This document shows positions 26,301 to 34,311 of a stretch of DNA of 64,000 nt, in pieces; the stretch's first letter is position 1; each line of letters begins with the position of its first letter. Position numbers and translations under genes: made by a program. The notes under the pieces were generated by a model that was not told where the DNA came from, made no database searches, and worked only from the letters and a program-made list of their open reading frames with translations. The stretch spans positions 248,001-312,000 of the forward strand of contig NZ_UYZZ01000001.1 in the NCBI RefSeq assembly GCF_900626095.1, written 5' to 3'. Origin of the DNA: Clostridium rectalis. GTDB taxonomy: Bacteria > Bacillota > Clostridia > Clostridiales > Clostridiaceae.

Positions 26301-27549
26301 AGTTCAAATGTTAAGTAAAAAGTCTATATATGATATGACTAAAGAATTTATAAAGGAAATACCAGAAGAATCAAAGCCAAAAGAATATGAATTATTAGTA
26401 AATAATACAATAAATAATATTATAAATAAGAATATATTATTAGGAAATGATTGGTATACTATAGAATTAAAGAAAAGTGGTAGGGAAGTACCAAAGGATT
26501 ATTTAAAAGAAGTTACAAAAGTGGTTGTAGATGCTAAGGGTAAATTATCTAGTTCTACTGAATATGCCAAAAAGACTTTAAGTATTTTAGCTGCAGGGGG
26601 AGATCCTACTAATGTAGGAGGATACAACCTAGTTGAAAAAATATATAATGGAAATTTAGATCAAGGATTAAACGCATATGTATTTTCACTTATTGCTTTA
26701 GAATCAGGAAACTTTAATATATCAAGTGAAAGTAAATGGGATAAAGAAAAGCTTATAGATATTATTTTACAAAGTAAAACAAAGGAAAATGGATGGACGT
26801 TTTTTGGAAGTGCTGCAGATGTAGATGCTACGGCAATGACTATAGCGTCTTTAGCGCCTTATTATAATAGTAAAATAGAGGTTAAGGAAGCTATAGATAA
26901 GTCATTAAATCTTTTATCTAATTTGCAAACTTCAAAGGGTGGTTTCAAGTCCTTAGGAAGTGAAAATAGTAATAGTATATCTATGGTTATAATAGCTCTT
27001 TCAACTCTTAATATAGATATAGCTAAGGATAGCAGATTTATTAAAAATAACAATACCATAATAGATGCATTAATGGAATATAAAACAAAAGACGATACAT
27101 TTGGATTTTCTAATAATAAATATAATGAATTATCTACAGAACAAGCATTAAGAGCTTTAGTTGCTTATAAGAATTTTAAAGAGAAAAAGGGGTCTATATA
27201 CAAGTTTGATTTTACTCCTCCAGTTGAAGATAAAAAGGATATAGAGATTAAAAATATATCAAAATCTAAGGAAATTAAATTAGGTCAAGAAGCAAAGATA
27301 ATTGTACAGGCAATAAATTTATCAAAGGAAACTAAAAGTGCTATGTTAATAGTTGGACTATTTGATAAGGAGGATAAACTAATAAACTATGTTGGAGTAA
27401 ATCAAAATATAGAAGGAGAAAAAAAAGTAGAGTTAATAGGTAGGATTAAAGTTCCTAAAGAAGGAGAATTTGAAATAAAGGCATTCGTTTGGGATAGTTT
27501 AGATAATATGAAACCACTTTCAAATGTTATAGAAATACCGGTAAAATAA
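23302..27549 (+). CDS. Secreted multi-barrel transcobalamin-like protein
   Basis: 1415 residues from ATG 23302 after GGGGAGGAAAC; upstream in-frame ATGs overlap the S-component gene. Signal peptide ~1-34. An N-terminal DUF4430 domain (~38-160; DGWMYYINNKYVPEYLNK, LQSGDSLVVFF) is followed by an Ig-like region, a FIVAR-like helical segment (~275-345), alpha/alpha-barrel repeats (~350-640), a BIG2 domain (~640-720; ISWNSSDKNIANV), a second barrel (~725-1020), a third (~1030-1305) and a C-terminal Ig-like domain. The barrels resemble prenyltransferase/squalene-cyclase repeats, which is the fold of the alpha domain of intrinsic factor and transcobalamin. No sortase motif is seen. Probably an extracellular corrinoid binder with several sites. 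Confidence 0.85.
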   Translation: MRKIYKRIVCFVLSFLMLLSCGDFGIFKESKVWAQGNSLKVKVRIEANDHTIVSEKEMEICEFDLKEYGIKESSGKITPIHAIIKALESENINCKDNTKFNSNDGTYLDNIGGVKQGSVGSKDGWMYYINNKYVPEYLNKIQLQSGDSLVVFFQEDYEKNTYSYFNKNLIKAKTGEDINLKLLGLKFDVYTNELRDVSVKNAKILVNNKDYVVNGKYINTDKEGNATLKFDKEGTYEISAVRFDKESSNRDISRPYCKVVVEKGEVIVDKTSLKDSIKKGEKLLNTAIIGTEAGQYSKESIDLFKISIDEAKVILNKEEVTVDEIKKAILKLENSIFKFKNSVNKDEGLLSVIADVLSYYSTWKDNPYKQLDFITAMALRRAGVDTDKLASKINIYGMEGVHNNARNVMSIIGIGKNPKNYKDKDYTQFLVGYDYNKENSSENIAKAIIAMDMANVKYDKEKVVEALLSKAQKEKDGKISFGKISESYWDDFFEEEVEGEYTSSIDCIAWSLIALANHKDLNNSKEVIDGCIKFLKSKQGENGLIQNSADTALVIQALILLGENPKDDYWCILDGDKKISMLEGILKCKTKNEFMLTEAANITSDLATSHVLASLVDLNTMCSMYKSLKYEEESVPVKVEILGENQVYSGEILNLEAKAYDFNNVVIKNAAISWNSSDKNIANVENGKVKALKEGEVEITAYISGTDKIKASKKVKVVTPPEVDYSDRLKEEIEFLKDHYVTYGSYEFLASPAATLSGVDKSIVKDKIYKYSKNSTGLLNAKMIIAYAGAGLNLKCANMKDTEVNYVEILEKSQIVDGENKGKFIINKSTDETSIETQAYSIIALDLVEGKYNKELAVKALLDMLNDSNYKEDISYKNIKTEAVAACALANHKDILGTENKINELIKFFKENQNEDGAFNMVAGSTFVNSPVATGAVVQALVANDINPLSWQWVNNGKTILDGMLKSKFQGRDASTSGYSQGEGLDFENSEATYYAYSALVQMLSKKSIYDMTKEFIKEIPEESKPKEYELLVNNTINNIINKNILLGNDWYTIELKKSGREVPKDYLKEVTKVVVDAKGKLSSSTEYAKKTLSILAAGGDPTNVGGYNLVEKIYNGNLDQGLNAYVFSLIALESGNFNISSESKWDKEKLIDIILQSKTKENGWTFFGSAADVDATAMTIASLAPYYNSKIEVKEAIDKSLNLLSNLQTSKGGFKSLGSENSNSISMVIIALSTLNIDIAKDSRFIKNNNTIIDALMEYKTKDDTFGFSNNKYNELSTEQALRALVAYKNFKEKKGSIYKFDFTPPVEDKKDIEIKNISKSKEIKLGQEAKIIVQAINLSKETKSAMLIVGLFDKEDKLINYVGVNQNIEGEKKVELIGRIKVPKEGEFEIKAFVWDSLDNMKPLSNVIEIPVK

Positions 27550-27632
27550 AAAAGTTAAATAAGGTAGGGTATTATAAAATATTATATAAAAATTCTACCT
27601 TATTTAATACTAATTATTAAAGGAGATAAAGT

Positions 27633-28874
27633 ATGTTTAAAAATAGAAAGTTTTTTATTTCTCTATTTGTTGCAGGTGTTATGGTAGTATCTCTTTTTAC
27701 CACTGTAAGAGCAAATACAATTGAGGGGAAAACAACGGATAGTGATAAAACATGGAATATATTATTTAATGGTGAAATAGAGCTTGATGAAGAGACGAAA
27801 AAAAGTATAACTGTTAAAGATAGTAATGGGAGTTTAATAAATGTAAAGATAAATTTAAAGGATAATAAAACCATTGCCGTATCTCCTTTACAACAGGGAT
27901 ATAAAAAGGGAGAGATATATACTTTAAATATAGGAGATAAGGTACATTCAAAGGATTTAAAATATCTAAAAACTCCAAGAAATTTTAAGTTTAAAATTGT
28001 AGAAAAAACAGATAGTAGTAATAAGATAGACTATAAATATAAAGATTTGGTTAATAAATCAATATTAAATGTAATGGATATCATAGAAAAAAAAGGTATT
28101 GAAACACATTGGGAAGCACTTGCAATGATGAAATCTGGTAAATCTATACCTAAATACTATACAGAAAAGCTAGAAAATGATTTTATAAAAAATAAAGGGG
28201 TATTAAAACAACCTACGGATTATGAAAAGTTAGTCCTTTATACAGTTTTAATTGGAAAAGAGCCTAGAAATTTTGGCGGATATAATCTTTTAGAGAAAAT
28301 ATATAACAATGAAGATATAGAAAGCCAAGGAATAAATGCTTATATTTTTGGTCTTATAGCTTTTGATTCAAAGGATTTTAAGATTCCGGACAATGCACTT
28401 TGGACAAGAGAAAAATTAATAGATAGTATTTTAGAAAATCGTACTGAAGACAATGGATGGGATTTTGCAGGGATAAAGGCAGATCCAGATATGACTGGAA
28501 TGGCTATTGCTGCTTTAGCACCACATAATGACAACCCTAAAGTAAAGGAAGCTATAGATAAAGCTATAGAAAAACTATCTATGATTCAAAATAAAACAGC
28601 AACCTTTGTTAGTTATGATATTGAAAATTGTGAAAGTGTTTGTCAAGTAATAATGGGACTTTGTGCAAATGGCATAGATCCTACTGATCAAAGATTTGTG
28701 AAAAATAATAAAACATTAATAGACGCACTTTTTATATTTAAAACTTCAGATGGGGGATTTTCACATACCTTAAATGGTAAAAAAAATTCTAAGGCTACAG
28801 AACAGGCAGTGCAAGCTTTATTGGCATATAAAAGTTTAAAAGAAACTGGTAAAGGATCACTTTATATAAAATAA
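27633..28874 (+). CDS. Secreted single-barrel protein (alpha domain only)
   Basis: 413 residues, ATG after AAAGGAGAT. Signal peptide ~1-27, an Ig-like beta domain (~35-130) and one alpha/alpha barrel (~135-413). The barrel is paralogous to the third barrel of the two flanking proteins: it shares NAYIFGLIAFDS, DPDMTGMAIAALAP, VKEAIDKAIEKL and the closing ATEQAVQALLAYKS. It has no DUF4430 domain, so by analogy with transcobalamin it would need a partner to close a binding site, perhaps the DUF4430 lipoprotein or CWB2 protein. The proposal is an inference. Confidence 0.82.
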   Translation: MFKNRKFFISLFVAGVMVVSLFTTVRANTIEGKTTDSDKTWNILFNGEIELDEETKKSITVKDSNGSLINVKINLKDNKTIAVSPLQQGYKKGEIYTLNIGDKVHSKDLKYLKTPRNFKFKIVEKTDSSNKIDYKYKDLVNKSILNVMDIIEKKGIETHWEALAMMKSGKSIPKYYTEKLENDFIKNKGVLKQPTDYEKLVLYTVLIGKEPRNFGGYNLLEKIYNNEDIESQGINAYIFGLIAFDSKDFKIPDNALWTREKLIDSILENRTEDNGWDFAGIKADPDMTGMAIAALAPHNDNPKVKEAIDKAIEKLSMIQNKTATFVSYDIENCESVCQVIMGLCANGIDPTDQRFVKNNKTLIDALFIFKTSDGGFSHTLNGKKNSKATEQAVQALLAYKSLKETGKGSLYIK

Positions 28875-28911
28875 ATGAATTTAAGTAATTAATATGGGGG
28901 GAGAGTTTTTT

Positions 28912-31900
28912 ATGAACGTTAAAAAGAAGAGAATAATATCTTTTTTAATAGCATTTACTATGATTTTATCAAGTTTTAATTTTTCATTTCTAGTAAATAA
29001 TAAAGTTTATGCTGAAGAAGAAATTACTATACAGTCTACTGCCACAGTAAATGATGCTATAAAAGTTTTAATTGATTGTATGAATAAAGATTATCGTGAT
29101 AAGGTTTATGAACAGTTAAATGGAGAAGAATATGCCGCCATGTATAAGGCAGGTGCAGATTTAAAAAAAACTAGCTGGAAAATAAATAAGGATACTTCAA
29201 AGTATGGGTTAGAAAAATTAGGCTTAAAGGTAACTCAAGCATTGGCTTTAATGGATTTAGATGAAGACCCAACAATTTATAAAAATGTAAATTTAATTAG
29301 TGATATTGCAAAAGAAATAGGAAATATAAAATCAGCAAGGGATATGGGTAGAAATGAAGTTAAAGCGTTAGTTCTTTTGGAAAGGTATAATGATAAATAT
29401 AAGGATAAAAAGGTTAATTATAATGTAGAAAATGCAATTTTAAATTTAGTTAAGGCTCAAGATAAAGATGGAGCAATAAATAGTGCTCCTCATCATACTG
29501 CTATGGCTATATATGTATTAAATAAACACAAAGATATAGAAGGAGTAAATAATTGTATAAATAATGCTTTGAATTATTTATCTTTAAAATATAATAAAAA
29601 TGGAGCATTGGTAAATTCTAAATTTTTCACAGCATATAACGCTGAGGCTGTGATGTGGTTTTCACAAATTGGGGAAGATTTAAAAGAAGATAAATGGATT
29701 AAAAATGGAAAAGGCATTATTGAAACTTTGTTTAATTTATGGAATGGTAAAACTTTTGTAGATTATAATGGTAAAATTAAGCATACTGATATACCAAAGG
29801 TATTAAGTGCATTAGTAGCACTTAAAGAAGCAGGCTATGGGGATTATGAGATTAAGGGTGTTAAATTTGAAAATTTTAAAAAACATAAACCTGAGAATAA
29901 TAAGAATGGAAGCAGTATTGATTCTGTAATAAAAGGAGTAATAGATTATTATAATACAGATCATTTTGTGAAAAATCATGCTCAATTAGTAAATTATGAG
30001 TATTCTGCTATGTATAAAGCAGGGGCAGATTTAAAGAAAAAACCTTGGTTTCTAGTTGAAAAATATGAAAGCAGTTATGATCAATCATTAAAATATCTGG
30101 CATCAAAAGTTCATCAAAGTACAATATTATTAGATTTAGATAAAGATGCTAATAATTATGAAAAAATCAATTTAATTAATGAAATAGCAAAAGAAATAGA
30201 TGAAAGTAGTAGCTTTTTTAACCAAGTGAAGTTACAGGCTGTTATAGCTATAGATAAATATAATGAAAAATTCAAAGATAAAAAGGTAGATTATAATACT
30301 GAACATGCAGTTGAAAAAATTTTGCAGGCTCAGTGTGAAGATGGAGGGTTTAAAGAAAGGAAGTCATCTGCTTTAGTAAATACAGCATATGCTTTGACTG
30401 CGTTAAGTAAACATAAGAATATAAAGGGAGTAAATGAGGCTATAGATAAGGGCATAAAGTATTTACATGCTATGCAAAAAGATGATGGAGGAATATATGA
30501 AAATTCCTTTGTAACAGGATATTGTGCAGAAATTATTCGTGGATTAATTTCAGTTGGTGAAAATCCAACCTCAAAACAGTGGACAAAATCCTCAGGAAAA
30601 AATTTAGTAGATGCTTTATTTACACTATGGAAAGATAATAATTCTTTTGATGGTAAAAAAACTGATAGTATAAATATACGTGGATATGTAGAGGCAACAT
30701 GGAAAGCATTATATGCATTAGTAGATTTAAAAGATGCAGGTTTTGGAGAATATATAGTAGATGGGGTAAAGGTTAAGGGAATAAGTGATGGAGAGGTTGA
30801 AAAGGAAGAAAAAACATGTAAGGTTAATGTATGCATATCTATCCCTGAAAATGGAAAATATATTGCTTATACAAAACCAGAAGAAGTTGCTATAAGTGAT
30901 AAAAAACATAGTAAAGGTTTTACTGCACTTGGTGCATTACAAGCTAAAACAACACTTTTTACTATGACAGGGGAAATGGTTACATCCATTTATGGATATG
31001 AAAACAAGGACCAAAATGGTTGGATGTATAGTGTAAATGGGGTTATTCCAAATGTAATGCCAGAAAAACTATCAGTTAAGCCAGGGGATAAAATTATATT
31101 TTTTTATTCTATGAACTCAATGAAGGGAAAGGCACCTAGATGGGAAGAATTAATACAAATTAAAGAAGAAAAGCCAGAAGAAAAACTTGATGATGCTACT
31201 ATAGAGCCAAAAAAAGTAGAAGTTTTTTCTGGGGAAGATATATCTTTTAAAGTTTTATGTGATAAAGGAAATTACCTTGTATATACATCAGAAGTTCCAG
31301 GTGTAGAGAGTGGATATAAAAAAATAGGTAATAGTATAAAAATTAATATTCCAAAAGATACTAAGGCTGGAGTCTATAAACTTGTAAATTTACAAGTTTA
31401 TAATGTAGATGAAGGTAAATTAGAAAACTATCAAGATCCTATAAAACAAGGGTTACTTGAAAAAATGTTAAATGATAAAGAGAATAAAGTTGCAAAATTG
31501 AAAGATGTAACTGTAGTTGTTAAAGAAAAACAAGTAGAACATAAGGATTATGTAAAACAGGTTAATGAGGCAATAAATTCATCTGCTTCACTTATTTTAA
31601 AAGGGGAAGTTAAATCTTTTCAAGCCATTGCTTTAAAAGTATCAGGCTTTGAAGTTCCTATTTCATATACAGAATGTGTAAAAGAAAAGTTAAGAAATAA
31701 AGATGCAAGTTTAATAGATGAATCTGGTAAGTTTAAGGCTACAGAGTTAGAAAAAATAATTATAGGATTAGTATCATCAGGTGAGGACCCAAGAAGTATA
31801 GAAGGCTTTAATTTAGTTGAAGAACTTTCAAATATGGATTTATTGAATATAGATAATGTATACACTTTATCCTATGCCTTACTTGCTTTAGATTCAGGGA

Positions 31901-32742
31901 AATTTAGTTTAACTAAAGATAGTAAGTATACTAGATTAGATTTATTAAACAAAATAATTAGTATGAAGTTTGAAGGTGGATGGGGCTTTGGAACAGTAGA
32001 TGTAGATACTACTTGGATGGTTTTGGCTGTACTTTCAAATTACAAAAATAAAGATTTTGTTAAAAAGACTATAGATGAATCAGTAAAAGTTTTAAGTAAA
32101 ATGCAAAATGAAAATGGAGAGTATATTTCCCCATGGAATGAAAATGGATCCAGTGAAAGTCTTTCACAAGCAATAATAGCACTTTGTGCTTTAGATATTG
32201 ATCCAACTAGTAAAATGTTTACTAAAGGTGATAAAAATTTATTAGATTGTTTATTTGGGTATAAGAGTAATGATGGTGGTTTTGTACACACAAAAGAAAA
32301 ATTAGATTTTTTTAATGAATTATCAACAGAGCAAGCATTAACAGCGTTAGCTGCCTATAATAATTTTAAAAATAATAAAAAAGGTTCTATTTATAACATT
32401 AAGGAATTTGAAGGTGAAAAAGTAACAAAAGATTTAGAGATCAAAAATCTGACTAATACAAAGGAATTTAAATTAGGAACAGAGGCAAAAGTAACTATAA
32501 AGGCGGTTAATAATTGCAATGAAGAAAAAAGTGGAGCTTTAGTGGTAGGACTATTTAATAATGATGGAAAACTTATAAATTATGCTTCAGCAGAGCAGAT
32601 TATAAAATCAAAGGATAACGTTATATTAAAAGTGTGGCTTAAACTACCAAATGAAGGGGAGTATACTATAAAGGCTTTTTTATGGGATAATTTAGATAAT
32701 ATGAAACCACTTTCAAATGTTATAGAAATACCAGTGAAATAA
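28912..32742 (+). CDS. Secreted three-barrel protein with internal DUF4430
   Basis: 1276 residues from ATG 28912, seven bases after GGGGGGAGAG; the ATG at 28894 overlaps this site. Signal peptide ~1-36. Two consecutive alpha/alpha barrels (~40-330 and ~340-630; each opens with a YSAMYKAGADLKK-type motif, so they are a duplication), a DUF4430 domain (~636-740; NGWMYSVNGVIPNVMPEK, VKPGDKIIFFYS), a beta domain (~760-865), a third barrel (~880-1162) and a C-terminal Ig-like domain. The C-terminal 19 codons match those of the protein ending at 27549 almost base for base. Last gene of the corrinoid block, before a strong terminator. Confidence 0.85.
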   Translation: MNVKKKRIISFLIAFTMILSSFNFSFLVNNKVYAEEEITIQSTATVNDAIKVLIDCMNKDYRDKVYEQLNGEEYAAMYKAGADLKKTSWKINKDTSKYGLEKLGLKVTQALALMDLDEDPTIYKNVNLISDIAKEIGNIKSARDMGRNEVKALVLLERYNDKYKDKKVNYNVENAILNLVKAQDKDGAINSAPHHTAMAIYVLNKHKDIEGVNNCINNALNYLSLKYNKNGALVNSKFFTAYNAEAVMWFSQIGEDLKEDKWIKNGKGIIETLFNLWNGKTFVDYNGKIKHTDIPKVLSALVALKEAGYGDYEIKGVKFENFKKHKPENNKNGSSIDSVIKGVIDYYNTDHFVKNHAQLVNYEYSAMYKAGADLKKKPWFLVEKYESSYDQSLKYLASKVHQSTILLDLDKDANNYEKINLINEIAKEIDESSSFFNQVKLQAVIAIDKYNEKFKDKKVDYNTEHAVEKILQAQCEDGGFKERKSSALVNTAYALTALSKHKNIKGVNEAIDKGIKYLHAMQKDDGGIYENSFVTGYCAEIIRGLISVGENPTSKQWTKSSGKNLVDALFTLWKDNNSFDGKKTDSINIRGYVEATWKALYALVDLKDAGFGEYIVDGVKVKGISDGEVEKEEKTCKVNVCISIPENGKYIAYTKPEEVAISDKKHSKGFTALGALQAKTTLFTMTGEMVTSIYGYENKDQNGWMYSVNGVIPNVMPEKLSVKPGDKIIFFYSMNSMKGKAPRWEELIQIKEEKPEEKLDDATIEPKKVEVFSGEDISFKVLCDKGNYLVYTSEVPGVESGYKKIGNSIKINIPKDTKAGVYKLVNLQVYNVDEGKLENYQDPIKQGLLEKMLNDKENKVAKLKDVTVVVKEKQVEHKDYVKQVNEAINSSASLILKGEVKSFQAIALKVSGFEVPISYTECVKEKLRNKDASLIDESGKFKATELEKIIIGLVSSGEDPRSIEGFNLVEELSNMDLLNIDNVYTLSYALLALDSGKFSLTKDSKYTRLDLLNKIISMKFEGGWGFGTVDVDTTWMVLAVLSNYKNKDFVKKTIDESVKVLSKMQNENGEYISPWNENGSSESLSQAIIALCALDIDPTSKMFTKGDKNLLDCLFGYKSNDGGFVHTKEKLDFFNELSTEQALTALAAYNNFKNNKKGSIYNIKEFEGEKVTKDLEIKNLTNTKEFKLGTEAKVTIKAVNNCNEEKSGALVVGLFNNDGKLINYASAEQIIKSKDNVILKVWLKLPNEGEYTIKAFLWDNLDNMKPLSNVIEIPVK

Positions 32743-32770
32743 AAACAAAAAGATAATTATAAATATAGTA

Positions 32771-32811
32771 GAGGGTTTAACTTTAAAAATTATATTTAAA
32801 GTTAAACCCTC
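32771..32811. terminator. Bidirectional terminator between the surface-protein gene and asd
   Basis: GAGGGTTTAACTTTAAA (32771-32787) and TTTAAAGTTAAACCCTC (32795-32811) form a perfect 17-bp stem between convergent genes. It ends the long operon and also asd. Confidence 0.9.
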
Positions 32812-32821
32812 TTTATTTATA

Positions 32822-33901
32822 TTATCTTAAATATCCTTCTGTTTTTAGAAGCTCTGCAGTAAGTACTGAACCACCTGCAGCACCACGCAATGTATTGTGA
32901 GAAAGACATACAAATTTATAATCAAATAAGCTATCGTCTCTTAATCTTCCAAGAGTTATTCCCATGCCCTTTTCTATATCTCTATCTAGTTTTGGTTGAG
33001 GTCTATCAGTTTCTTCAAAGTACGTTAAAAATTGTTTTGGAGCATTAGGTAAATTTAAAGTTTGTGGTTTACTAATATAATTTTTCCATGATTTTATTAT
33101 ATCATCTTTAGAAGGTTTATTTTCAAAAGAGACAAATACTGCTGCTAAGTGTCCATCAGATACTGGTACACGTATGCATTGAGAAGTAATTATAGGATCT
33201 TTTGCATTTATTATTTCTCCATTTTCTATATGTCCCCAAACTTTTAAAGGCTCTTGTTCGCTTTTATCTTCTTCTCCAGAAATAAAAGGTATAACATTAT
33301 CATTAATTTCTGGCCAATCAGAAAAAATTTTACCACTGCCTGAAATGGCTTGATAGGTGCAAACTAATATTTTTTTAGGTTTAAATTCCATAAGAGCATT
33401 TATAGCAGGAACATAACTTTGTATCGAACAGTTTGGTTTAGCAACAATAAATCCTTTTTTAGTACCAAGTCTTTTACGTTGTGAGTTTATTAATTTTAAA
33501 TGTTCATGATTAATTTCAGGGATAACTACTGGTACATCTTTAGTAGATCTATGAGCAGAGTTATTAGAGATTACTGGGATTTCAGCTTTGGCATATTGTT
33601 CTTCCAATACTCTTATTTCATTTTTAGGCATATTAACAGCACAAAATACAAAGTCAACTTCATTTTTAATTGTGTCTATTTCATAAATATCTTTAACCTT
33701 AATGTTTTTAATATTTTCAGGAATAGGAAGATTTAATTTCCATCTATTTTTCACAGCTTCATGATAGGTTTTTCCAGCTGAGTTTTTACTGGCTGCAATT
33801 GTTACAATTTCAAAGAAGGGGTGATTTTCAAGTAAAGTAACGAGACGTTGTCCTACAAATCCAGTTCCACCAAGTATGCCAACTTTAAGTTTTTTGTTCA
33901 T
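32822..33901 (-). CDS. asd: Aspartate-semialdehyde dehydrogenase
   Basis: 359 residues. NADP-binding GGTGFVGQRLV (11-21), catalytic C158 in AKPNCSIQ, ISGSGK and the C-terminal GGSVLTAELL are seen. It makes L-aspartate semialdehyde, the branch point to lysine/diaminopimelate, methionine and threonine. The length and motif spacing fit the archaeal/fungal-type branch found in several clostridia rather than the ~330-residue Bacillus type. The start is ATG after GGAGGT. It stands alone, with no pathway genes beside it. Confidence 0.94.
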   Translation of the reverse strand: MNKKLKVGILGGTGFVGQRLVTLLENHPFFEIVTIAASKNSAGKTYHEAVKNRWKLNLPIPENIKNIKVKDIYEIDTIKNEVDFVFCAVNMPKNEIRVLEEQYAKAEIPVISNNSAHRSTKDVPVVIPEINHEHLKLINSQRKRLGTKKGFIVAKPNCSIQSYVPAINALMEFKPKKILVCTYQAISGSGKIFSDWPEINDNVIPFISGEEDKSEQEPLKVWGHIENGEIINAKDPIITSQCIRVPVSDGHLAAVFVSFENKPSKDDIIKSWKNYISKPQTLNLPNAPKQFLTYFEETDRPQPKLDRDIEKGMGITLGRLRDDSLFDYKFVCLSHNTLRGAAGGSVLTAELLKTEGYLR

Positions 33902-34311
33902 AATAATACCTCCAATTATATTTTTAGTTTATTTAATCTATATAATTTATTTTTAATCAATTTAAAGACAACTACTACTTTTGATACTAACATAGCTAAG
34001 ATTATATTTCCAGTGGAATTTAGTAAGATGGCTGAAGTATTAATATATTATTTTTATCCACCTTAAAATATGCTATATTAATATTATACGTATAATTTTT
34101 ACAATGTTTAGTATTAAAAATGCTCTAAACATTGTAAAAACTGCTATATTTTTTATCCTATGACTGTCAATTTTAATAATGCTATAATCTTTTAGTGAGA
34201 ATTAAAGAGAGGCTACGTTTATGGATAATAATTTGTGAGTTTTAAAGTGAATCTCTAAGTTAAGAACTTTGTTTTGTGAATATAATTTAATAGAAAGTGA
34301 GAAATTTATCT
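33902..34311. other. Divergent promoter region of asd and the AraC gene
   Basis: About 410 bases without a gene. It contains a perfect 16-bp inverted repeat (listed separately) and a TATAAT near 34181. The repeated word TGCTATATT occurs on both sides of the palindrome. No leader peptide or known riboswitch is recognised. Confidence 0.5.
34096..34140. repeat. Perfect 16-bp inverted repeat
   Basis: TTTTTACAATGTTTAG (34096-34111) and CTAAACATTGTAAAAA (34125-34140) around a 13-base spacer. It lies between two divergent genes, where an mRNA terminator is not expected, so it may be a regulator-binding site or the terminator of a small unannotated RNA. Confidence 0.7.

Noticed and set aside
30330-30836. 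168-residue minus-strand reading frame
   Set aside because: Antisense to the three-barrel surface protein, no start site and no recognisable product.
23302-32742. Terpene cyclase or protein prenyltransferase enzymes
   Set aside because: The repeats have that fold, but the proteins are secreted, lack the DxDD catalytic motif, and sit with DUF4430 under a cobalamin riboswitch.
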